A stretch of 6,076 nt of DNA from an uncultured Rhodopirellula sp. (GTDB taxonomy: Bacteria; Planctomycetota; Planctomycetia; Pirellulales; Pirellulaceae). Of the stretch, positions 1 to 6,028 are shown piece by piece (within the stretch, counting starts at the first letter, position 1; each line of letters starts with the position of its first letter). Where the stretch lies: contig CAJXTM010000268.1 in NCBI GenBank assembly GCA_913061385.1, positions 1 through 6,076 on the forward strand. Direction: 5' to 3'. Below the pieces are notes generated by a model. The model was not told the origin of the DNA. It ran no database searches and saw only the letters and a program-made list of their open reading frames with translations. The position numbers and the translations under genes are program-made.

Positions 1-8
1 GTAAGGAG
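1..8 (+). other. Library index (i5-type), not biological
   Basis: The eight bases GTAAGGAG sit directly before the Nextera Read 1 adapter, exactly where the i5 sample index lies in a finished library molecule. They match the Nextera index I know as S505/N505. This is synthetic sequence left in the assembly and should be trimmed. Confidence 0.93.
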
Positions 9-41
9 TCGTCGGCAGCGTCAGATGTGTATAAGAGACAG
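9..41 (+). other. Nextera Read 1 transposase adapter with Tn5 mosaic end
   Basis: These 33 bases match the Illumina Nextera Read 1 adapter in full: TCGTCGGCAGCGTC followed by the 19-base Tn5 mosaic end AGATGTGTATAAGAGACAG at 23-41. Biological sequence begins at 42. The adapter opens a spurious plus-strand reading frame from position 27, beginning with the well-known artefact peptide MYKRQ, which should not be annotated. Confidence 0.98.
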
Positions 42-559
42 GTGAGAATCGGTGTATTGTCAACCTTCTTTCGCCAAGTCGATGTCGAACGCAACACATT
101 TGCAGGCTTCGGGCTCCCTGAAAACTCCGTCTCAACTTTCTCGGTAATCACTTTCCCCTCACTCTCGCCCCAAAAATCAACACCACTTATCTCATGCGAA
201 ATCCACATTGACTTGTGATGCGGGTGATCGTGTGCCTCTCCCTCAACCTCTTCATTCATTGGAAAGTTACGCGTCATTCCAACTTGCCCTGGTCCGAAAA
301 TAGGATACAGAATCGGCTTGTTGTAATCGCTGTAATCAAACTCCGTAAATAATTCATCACCGAGTTTTACGTTAACTCGCTTGCCTGTGTCCTTGAGCTC
401 AACTGGCAACGAATTCCCAACAGGTTTTTCCGCTTGAACACAGCTCGAAATCACGCTTCCAAGAAAAAAGCAGACAGCAACAGTGCGAAAAGCAAAACAA
501 GAGAGAAATTGAATGCGAGAGCGAAATTGGATTCTGTGCGTCGGAAAATGGCAGGGCAT
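42..559 (-). CDS. DUF6807 ('PmoA family') exported protein, C-terminus cut by contig end
   Basis: This open frame runs leftward off the biological end and has no stop; 172 residues are visible. Residues 1-44 look like a signal sequence: several arginines and histidines, then a hydrophobic stretch (about 18-42). Either a lipobox-like ISSC (37-40) or a signal peptidase I site after VQA (41-43) could be used. The mature part carries the DUF6807 signature: a YPIFGPGQVGMTRNFPM block at 85-101, then HDHPHHKSMW at 110-119 and GVDFWGE at 126-132. This matches the conserved 'DHPHHxSLW...GVxFW' pattern of planctomycete proteins named PmoA family. The name is historical; this is not the particulate methane monooxygenase subunit. 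The family's biochemical role is not established to my knowledge, though the histidine cluster suggests a metal or catalytic site (inference). The start at 559 is the first in-frame ATG and has GGAG five bases upstream. Roughly half the protein is probably missing. It is transcribed away from the rest of the window. Confidence 0.87.
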
Positions 560-564
560 GAGGA

Positions 565-568
565 CTCC
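565..568 (-). promoter_or_regulatory. Shine-Dalgarno site for the DUF6807 gene
   Basis: On the minus strand GGAG lies five bases before the ATG at 559-557. It is the only clear Shine-Dalgarno motif before any gene in this window, and it supports this start over the codons open further upstream, none of which is ATG. Confidence 0.6.
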
Positions 569-1506
569 GGGACACTTGCTTGTGGGTAGGCGTTTTTTGG
601 TTGGGTGTGGGCTTCTCCCACAATTGTTAGACAACAACCTACCAAAACTCGTGACTTAAAACCACGATATCTCCTTCGTTGACAAAGCCGTTTGCAGTTT
701 TTCTAAAACCGACCTAAACCACATTACCATATACACTCCCTTCGCCATCAGCCGGAGCCACGTGAACCCACGTAAATGATCAACCACGAACGCATTTCGG
801 GATTCCCCACCCTTTAATTGCACCGTTGCCCCTATGCTGACACAGACACCGAAAATCTGCTTGAACGATTCTTTCGTTGACAGCACCCACGCAACGTACA
901 TGAATCGAACGAACGACCCTCATTCTTTCTGGTATCCGAATCCCGAGAGTGAGCAGACGACAGAGAAGTCGGAATGCCGCTGCAGCAACGAACGTCACTC
1001 GTTTTGCCAAACCAGTATTCCAAGCAGCTTGTTCCAGCAACTTGACGTCGCCCCCATTAGTCAGAAATTCTACATCACAACTTGGTACGTGCTCCAGCGA
1101 TGATCGCTTACGTAAAACACGGCAAAGCACAGGCAAAAAACAAACCCATTGCTCCAGCAGACTTCATCACAAATAATCATTCAAACTGAGGCCGAGGTTT
1201 CCAACAGCGATGCTTTCATCATCGTTAAAGAACTCTCGAACACAAAGCGATACCGAGCTAAACCCTGCCCAGCGTTGGCACTATGACTATCAGCCCCCCG
1301 GTAATTCATTAAACACCACGGTCAGCTCATATTCACTTGCTAATGAACTCTCGAATTAATAACGTCGTTAAACGAATGTAAAAACGAACATGACGAAATC
1401 TGCATGCACCACTGTCGTATACCAACCACGCACTCGCGCCCGCATCCATCGGTAAACAACATCAAGCGTTTGTTATGCATCAGTTTCGAAATATCAAGTA
1501 AACTCA

Positions 1507-1530
1507 ATGGGGTTAATCAAGGTTCCCCAT
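1507..1530 (+). promoter_or_regulatory. Inverted repeat upstream of the membrane-protein gene
   Basis: ATGGGG (1507-1512) and CCCCAT (1525-1530) form a perfect 6-bp inverted repeat with a 12-base loop, ending 31 bases before the start codon at 1562. It could be a leader hairpin or an operator. With no U-run after it, it is not an intrinsic terminator. A repeat of this size can arise by chance, so the regulatory role is only a possibility. Confidence 0.25.
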
Positions 1531-1561
1531 CGTCCGTATTTGCCACCCCACTGCTCTGACT

Positions 1562-2275
1562 ATGCAAGAATCACACAACTCAGGTGAAGGTCCGACGACA
1601 CCGTACCATCAACGCGTCAAAACGGTCAGGAAAGAATCCTTTAGCAATAGCACCATTGCAATTTCAGCATTCCTTTGCTTTGGCGGATTGATTTTGGTTG
1701 TCGCAACGACACTTTTCATTAGCGAGATTTCACACAAGCCAAACGACGCAAGTTTGTTAGTGGAACCCACAGAAAAAAAAGCAAAGACACCCGTGGTGAC
1801 CCAATTTGAAGAAGGATACTCAATGATTCTTCCAAGTGGGTTCGCTCACCAAACCAAAAGAATGACCGAAGATGGTGATATCGTTTATGGTTTCACTAGC
1901 GAAGATGGGTGCATTTTAACGTTCGCTATTATTAACGACGACTCAATCGAACGATTTTCTAGCCCCCCAAAAACATACTCAGCATCACTCGTCGAGCGTG
2001 TACCCGAGCTCAGCGAGGGCACCGAAGGTGAAGTCCCACCTGAGAGGATTTCGGTGGGAGGAATGCCAAGCGTGCTCTTCCGATTCTACGAAAAAGAGAC
2101 GTATCGCGGGGTAATCTTTACCTATCACATGGTCACCATGGACCGTGGCACCAAGTTGGTTATAAAAACGTCCGGGAAATATGGCAGCTACAGCGATGAG
2201 GAAACCAATATAAGGATGCCAGACCACTGGTACGACTCAATGTTGTCGCTGCAACGCGTTCACAAGTCTCGTTAA
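1562..2275 (+). CDS. Single-pass membrane protein with possible Mog1/PsbP-like outer domain, function unknown
   Basis: I do not recognise a named family for these 237 residues. Residues 1-29 are polar with several Lys/Arg (RVKTVRK at 18-24). About 31-54 form one hydrophobic membrane helix (STIAISAFLCFGGLILVVAT and following). Residues 55-80 are a charged linker and 81-237 a soluble domain. The positive-inside rule puts the N-terminus in the cytoplasm and the domain outside. That domain has the rhythm of small Mog1/PsbP-like folds: an early 'GYSMILPSGF' strand-turn (85-94), a central GGMPSVLFRF strand (166-175), then alternating strands YRGVIFTYHMVT and TKLVIKTSGKY, and a final amphipathic segment 'WYDSMLSLQRV' (223-233). 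The fold assignment is inference from pattern only. The start is the first in-frame ATG and the next Met is residue 88, beyond the helix. No Shine-Dalgarno motif precedes it, which is common in this phylum. It is convergent with the sulfatase gene and not in an operon with it. Confidence 0.75.
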   Translation: MQESHNSGEGPTTPYHQRVKTVRKESFSNSTIAISAFLCFGGLILVVATTLFISEISHKPNDASLLVEPTEKKAKTPVVTQFEEGYSMILPSGFAHQTKRMTEDGDIVYGFTSEDGCILTFAIINDDSIERFSSPPKTYSASLVERVPELSEGTEGEVPPERISVGGMPSVLFRFYEKETYRGVIFTYHMVTMDRGTKLVIKTSGKYGSYSDEETNIRMPDHWYDSMLSLQRVHKSR

Positions 2276-2381
2276 CACGAACGATACACATCGAGCATCA
2301 CCTCCCAACCTCCGCTTCAGTTCACAAAACACCACACGGCAACGATCAGCACTTTCGCAAGACTGTAGACATCCTCACCGA

Positions 2382-2404
2382 AATCGGGTCACCCAAGCCC
2401 GGTT
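2382..2404 (+). terminator. Weak candidate intrinsic terminator after the membrane-protein gene
   Basis: AATCGGG (2382-2388) can pair with CCCGGTT (2398-2404): seven pairs including one G-T wobble, with a 9-base loop. It is followed on the plus strand by CTTTAACTT, a poor U-tract. It lies 106 bases after the stop at 2275 and just before the sulfatase stop at 2412-2414, a sensible place to end plus-strand transcription. The minus strand has no T-run on the other side, so it would not serve the sulfatase gene. Confidence 0.28.
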
Positions 2405-2411
2405 CTTTAAC

Positions 2412-4565
2412 TTACGGCATTGGAATACTGGCTGGCCGTCCGGTCTTTTTCACGATCGGCAACTTTGGCTTCCATGTGGGATGCTCTTGCGAAATCCAAT
2501 CGATTAATTGTTTTGCTAGTAGGGACATCAGCTTGGGTTTTTGGGAAGCAATGTTCTTGGACTCACCAATGTCGTGCGTGATGTCATAGAGTTGCCACTC
2601 GTCCGCCTCGAAGAAGTAAAGAGCTTTGTATTGTGTGCCATCAATCTGTTGAATCGCAGCAACGCATGGCTGTGCCCTGCGATCAAGGTAACCCGGAAAC
2701 AGATAGAACACGGGTGTTCCCCGCTCACTGAAGGCTGGGTTGACAAGCGTTTCTGCAAAAGAAACACCATCAAGTGGATGCACATCAGATGAGGGACGCC
2801 ATGTGTTACCAGCTAATTGCAAGTAGGTGGGATAGTAATCAACCGTGTGAACCAACCGAGTTGTGACAGTCATGGGCGGTATTTGACCCGGCCAACGTGC
2901 AATGAGCGGCACACGAATGCCACCTTCGGTAAACATGCCCTTCGTTCCCCGTAACGGAAGGTTCGTCTTGTGGGTCCCTCCATTATCAGACGTAAAAAAC
3001 ACCACAGTGTCGTTCACAATACTGTCAGATTGATCTCCATCACCATTCGGATCTTCAACCACTTTCAAAACACGCCCGACAATCGCATCAACGCTTTTCA
3101 CAAAACCAAAAAAGGCATCATTTCCGGAGGCAGCTTTCAGGTCGGGACGTGACTGCACAGGCCCATGCACCGCGTAGGGGTGCACTTGCAGATAAAATGG
3201 TTCACTGTTCGCAGCTAAGGATCCAACGGTTTCTTCGACTGCATCGCCCAGTGCGTCGCTGACGTGTTTTGGGGTTCCCACAAGTGAACGCGGGAAATCA
3301 TGACGTTCCAAATATTCGTTGTCATAAGGCATTGCAAAGCGGTCAAAGTGCCCCCGCCCTAGCCCACGAAAAACCCACTCTCCAACTTTTTTTTCTGTTG
3401 CAAAACACACAGGTTGGTGACCTTGCGTAAAACCACCGATATTGATGTCAAAACCAACGTTCTCAGGAAGCGTCTCCTGCCCCTCATGGCCCCCCACGTG
3501 ATACTTGCCAATATGCGCGGTCTGATACCCATTCGCTTTTAAGGCCTCTGCCAAAGTTACCGCTTCCACCGCAACATCCTCGGATTGTCTCGGGCCCGTA
3601 AATTTCGCCGCTTCGCGTGTGACTCCCCCACGCCCAAACCGATTCAAACTGCTCACCACATAGACGTCATTATGAATTCTGGCGGGATACTGTCCGGAAA
3701 GCATTGCAGCACGGGTGGGCGCACAATTTGGCTGCGCATACGCGTTCGTAAAGCACAGTCCCTCGTCCGCCATTCGAGCAAGATTTGGAGTTTGAAAATC
3801 TGACGTGTTGGTACCGTAAGTGGCCCTTTGCACTCCAATTTGATTCCACCCAAGATCATCAACCATCACCGTGATAATGTTGGGAGCCCGTGCAAGCCTC
3901 TTCAGGTTACCAACTTTAAAAGCCGGGTTCTCATAACGATGCAATGTGCGAGTCTTGACAGGCCCCATCAGCTCGGTATCGGAATCACCATTCGACACTG
4001 CACTGCCTTTCACGCTTGGTAGCGGCAAGCCTTTCAATTCGAAAATCAGATCGGTGCTGGCCCCGCTTCCACCGGGCATCCACTTTCCTTTTGTCGTCTT
4101 GTTCTTTCGAATCAATCGACCATCAGCGTAAACATTCCCCAACCTGAGCTTGAACTCAGATTTGGATGTACTTAACACAAATGCATACTCTCCCCTCTCA
4201 AGGTGAACCGGACTATCAAAATTCAACTTGATGGTTTGACCTGACACCAACCCCTTCGGTAATTCCCCCGTCTGAACGTACAACGACTTCCCAGTCGCAA
4301 ATCCATCCCGAAAGGATACGAAACTGATCTGTAGATCGTTTGATGCACTTACCTCCTTGATCATCAACGTAATGGCCTCCAACGTAACCAGACGATCAAC
4401 AATAAATGTCTGCCCTTTGGAGTTTCCTTTTGCAATTAGGGTCGCTCCACCTGTATCGAACCGCGCGAGTGACACTTCTTGGACGCCGACAATCTCGTAA
4501 TCCGAAGCAAATGTTTCGACGCTGCCAAACAGAACAACAGACAGAACAAAAAATAGGGTACGCAT
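2412..4565 (-). CDS. Secreted formylglycine-dependent sulfatase with extra N-terminal beta-rich domain
   Basis: This complete 717-residue protein should hydrolyse sulfate esters outside the cytoplasm. Residues 1-20 form a signal peptide with a likely cut after TFA. Residues about 25-180 are a beta-rich domain, 181-227 a linker, and about 228-690 the alkaline-phosphatase-fold sulfatase (S1) domain. Active-site residues look complete: metal-binding D236-D237 in VDDLGW; C281 in CAPTR (281-285), the CxPxR site that a formylglycine-generating enzyme converts to formylglycine; K354 and H356 in GKYHVGG (usual form GKWHLG); H467 in YAVHGP; D527-N528 in FTSDNGG; and K542 in LRGTKG. A D-x-N-x-D-x-D-x-x-D loop, possibly calcium-binding, lies at 505-514. 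Typical S1 sulfatases run about 450-600 residues, and the N-terminal domain explains the excess here. The substrate cannot be read from sequence; sulfated algal polysaccharides are the usual suggestion for marine planctomycetes. No maturase is encoded in the window. The start is supported by the signal peptide; only weak purine-rich sequence (AGAAGTGGA) precedes it. It is divergent from the EEP gene. Confidence 0.96.
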   Translation of the reverse strand: MRTLFFVLSVVLFGSVETFASDYEIVGVQEVSLARFDTGGATLIAKGNSKGQTFIVDRLVTLEAITLMIKEVSASNDLQISFVSFRDGFATGKSLYVQTGELPKGLVSGQTIKLNFDSPVHLERGEYAFVLSTSKSEFKLRLGNVYADGRLIRKNKTTKGKWMPGGSGASTDLIFELKGLPLPSVKGSAVSNGDSDTELMGPVKTRTLHRYENPAFKVGNLKRLARAPNIITVMVDDLGWNQIGVQRATYGTNTSDFQTPNLARMADEGLCFTNAYAQPNCAPTRAAMLSGQYPARIHNDVYVVSSLNRFGRGGVTREAAKFTGPRQSEDVAVEAVTLAEALKANGYQTAHIGKYHVGGHEGQETLPENVGFDINIGGFTQGHQPVCFATEKKVGEWVFRGLGRGHFDRFAMPYDNEYLERHDFPRSLVGTPKHVSDALGDAVEETVGSLAANSEPFYLQVHPYAVHGPVQSRPDLKAASGNDAFFGFVKSVDAIVGRVLKVVEDPNGDGDQSDSIVNDTVVFFTSDNGGTHKTNLPLRGTKGMFTEGGIRVPLIARWPGQIPPMTVTTRLVHTVDYYPTYLQLAGNTWRPSSDVHPLDGVSFAETLVNPAFSERGTPVFYLFPGYLDRRAQPCVAAIQQIDGTQYKALYFFEADEWQLYDITHDIGESKNIASQKPKLMSLLAKQLIDWISQEHPTWKPKLPIVKKTGRPASIPMP

Positions 4566-5067
4566 GTTTTTTCCACTTCTCTTGTGCGAAGCATTCAGTT
4601 CAATATTTGACTCGCGCGGAAAAGCACCGATGCCTCATCCAAAGCACGAACCCATCAAGTAGCCGTCAAACATAACCTAACGTGGCACATGATTCAGCGT
4701 GACCGGAAAACCGACTTCCTTGATCACGCCGATCGCCCACCAGACATGCCCTCATCATACTGACCTCTGCGAATGGTACACAGCATGCCCCCGAAAAACC
4801 CCGATTACGTGAGAACGCTCTGCCACTTTCACCACCGCCCCATCTTCGATTTCAATTGGAAACCGTCGCCTAATGCACCCACAAAATAGCGTCAAAAGCT
4901 TTCCCATACACAGGCTCAACGAACCACCCACCAACAACACACAGCTTTGTACTAATGGGCACAATACTTTCAATACATAAGCTTGCCGTAATTTCCAGTA
5001 TCTGACTCCTCGGCTACACTCTCCAAATTGACAGCCCTGCTCGCCCTGTTGCCCCGACATCACCTCC
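4566..5067. other. Divergent intergenic region between sulfatase and EEP genes
   Basis: These 502 bases separate the starts of two genes that point away from each other, so they should hold both promoters. I found no convincing gene: a 158-codon minus-strand open frame (4755-5231) overlaps the start of the EEP gene and reads as its shadow. No strong inverted repeat or operator pair stands out. For the sulfatase I could not find a paired -35/-10 that I would defend; for the EEP gene one weak candidate is listed separately. Confidence 0.6.
4992..5020 (+). promoter_or_regulatory. Weak sigma70-like promoter candidate for the EEP gene
   Basis: TTTCCA (4992-4997) and TACACT (5015-5020) each match four of six consensus bases and are separated by the preferred 17 bases. 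Transcription would begin near 5027 and leave a leader of about 40 bases before the ATG at 5068. Matches of this quality occur often by chance, so this is a pointer only. Confidence 0.17.
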
Positions 5068-6028
5068 ATGCGAACAAAACTATACGTTGCCCTCGTGACC
5101 GTTGCGCTTACCACTTGCGGTTGTACAAAAGCATCGAATACGGCTGCACCCGATTCGTCCAATGCGAAGTCAGACCACGCACACAATGAATCGGACGCGA
5201 CCAAAGCTGGAATTTCAGCCCCCGGAGCCACGGCAACCGTTCCAACTGAAGAGAGTCCAAATCACACCCCTACCCCGGAAACCTCAATCCAGCCTGCTGA
5301 ATCTGTGCGAATGATCGCGTGGAATGTTGAGTCCGGTGGAAACGACCCAGATGTAATCAGTAATCAACTTTCAGAATTCCAAGGTTGCGATGTCATCTGT
5401 CTGAGTGAGGTGAATGAACCCAACTTCGAGCGATATGCCTCTGCTCTACAAGACAAATATCATGAGTGCCACGGCCAAACCGGCCGCTCAGATAGATTAC
5501 AGATTTTTGTGAAGCGTGATCGCTACGATGTTCTCGAACAACAAGAACTCAGTCAACATCGCGAACATGTGCTCAACAAAGGCAACCACCGTTCCCCACT
5601 CTATGTTCGCATCAAAGATCGAACTTCAGGTGCCGAGATGCTTGTGATGACCAATCATCTGGCAAGAGGCAACGCTCAATTTAGGCAGGAACAAGCTGTC
5701 GGCCTTCGAGAATGGGCCCGCGACCAGAATGTTCCGGTCATCGCGCTCGGTGATTTTAACATGGATTACGATTACCGCGAGATGAAAGGGAACGCCGCCT
5801 TCGACGAGATGCTACGCGACAATGTCTGGTCGTGGGTCGCGCCCGGCGAGTTCATCGACACCAACTGGTCCGATCGTGATGGCGACGGGAACGATAATTA
5901 CCCGGATTCGATGCTGGATCTTGCATTTGCTGCTGGAGCAGCCAAAGAATGGGGAATTCAGTGCAGTGTGATCGTAAGACCTGATGACTTCCCCGACGAC
6001 AAAACAACCAGCGATCACCGTCCCATTG
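5068..6028 (+). CDS. EEP-superfamily exported lipoprotein (endonuclease/exonuclease/phosphatase), last residues missing
   Basis: 320 complete codons are visible before adapter begins. Residues 1-19 are a short lipoprotein signal (LVTVALTTCGC; the lipid-bearing cysteine could be C17 or C19). Residues 20-79 are a Thr/Ser/Ala/Pro/Glu-rich linker and 80-320 the EEP domain, an alpha/beta sandwich that cuts phosphodiester or phosphomonoester bonds using Mg2+. Family motifs appear in order: N86 in IAWNVES, E114 in CLSEVNE, H197 in TNHL, D229/N231 in LGDFNMD, S281/D284 in DSMLDLAF, and D316-H317 in SDHRPI. The catalytic set therefore looks intact. The DRDGDGNDNYPD loop at 269-280 resembles a calcium-binding loop and is, from memory, frequent in bacterial homologues. 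SDHRP normally lies close to the C-terminus, so probably only about 5-15 residues are lost. The frame runs on into adapter, adding the false tail SYTHLRAHETEADL. The start is the first ATG after an in-frame stop at 5029-5031; no Shine-Dalgarno is seen. The real substrate (nucleic acid, sugar phosphate or lipid) is unknown. Confidence 0.93.

Larger units (their letters stand above)
560..1561. other. 1-kb stretch without a convincing gene
   Basis: Short open frames exist on both strands (for example 780-1136 and 656-901 minus, 834-1103 and 949-1176 plus), but they overlap one another, lack Shine-Dalgarno sites and read like random translation, rich in Cys, Arg and Ser with no domain pattern. 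I found no tRNA-like TTCRANY arm, rRNA segment or CRISPR-like array. The stretch must contain the promoter of the minus-strand DUF6807 gene near 560-650 and that of the plus-strand gene near 1500-1561, but no clear sigma70 boxes stand out. Small repeats are present: GAACTCTCGAA at 1230-1240 and 1345-1355, and TTCGTTGACA at 675-684 and 873-882. A perfect 5-bp inverted repeat, ACGTG/CACGT with a 4-base loop, lies at 760-773. Confidence 0.6.

Noticed and set aside
27..218. 63-codon plus-strand frame beginning MYKRQ.
   Set aside because: The start lies in adapter (MYKRQ is a known artefact), and the frame runs antisense through the real DUF6807 gene.
42..559. Reading the 'PmoA' label as particulate methane monooxygenase and inferring methane oxidation.
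   Set aside because: The DUF6807 family only shares the historical name. The visible sequence is a soluble exported protein with a DHPHH motif, not a multi-helix membrane subunit.
399..645. Two minus-strand frames (399-623 and 451-645) near the DUF6807 start.
   Set aside because: They are out of frame with the signal-peptide and DUF6807 reading, show no domain pattern and lack the GGAG-supported start.
675..882. TTCGTTGACA repeated at 675-684 and 873-882.
   Set aside because: A single 10-base repeat within about 1 kb is expected by chance about as often as not, and nothing around it is conserved between the two copies.
780..1136. 118-codon minus-strand frame MPVLCRVLRKRSS..., with a shorter neighbour at 656-901.
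   Set aside because: No domain pattern, no Shine-Dalgarno, overlap with other frames on both strands, and odd composition. I could not tell it from chance, though a homology search could overturn this.
4642..4670. Possible sulfatase promoter: TTGACG and TGCTTT on the minus strand, 17 bases apart.
   Set aside because: The -35 is good, but the -10 matches only two of six consensus bases.
5028..5033. Perfect TTGACA -35 box just before the EEP gene.
   Set aside because: The hexamer 17 bases on is GCCCCG, and a transcript would start at or past the ATG. It is probably chance.
4755..5231. 158-codon minus-strand frame in the divergent region.
   Set aside because: It overlaps the start and linker of the EEP gene antisense, has low-complexity composition and shows no recognisable domain.
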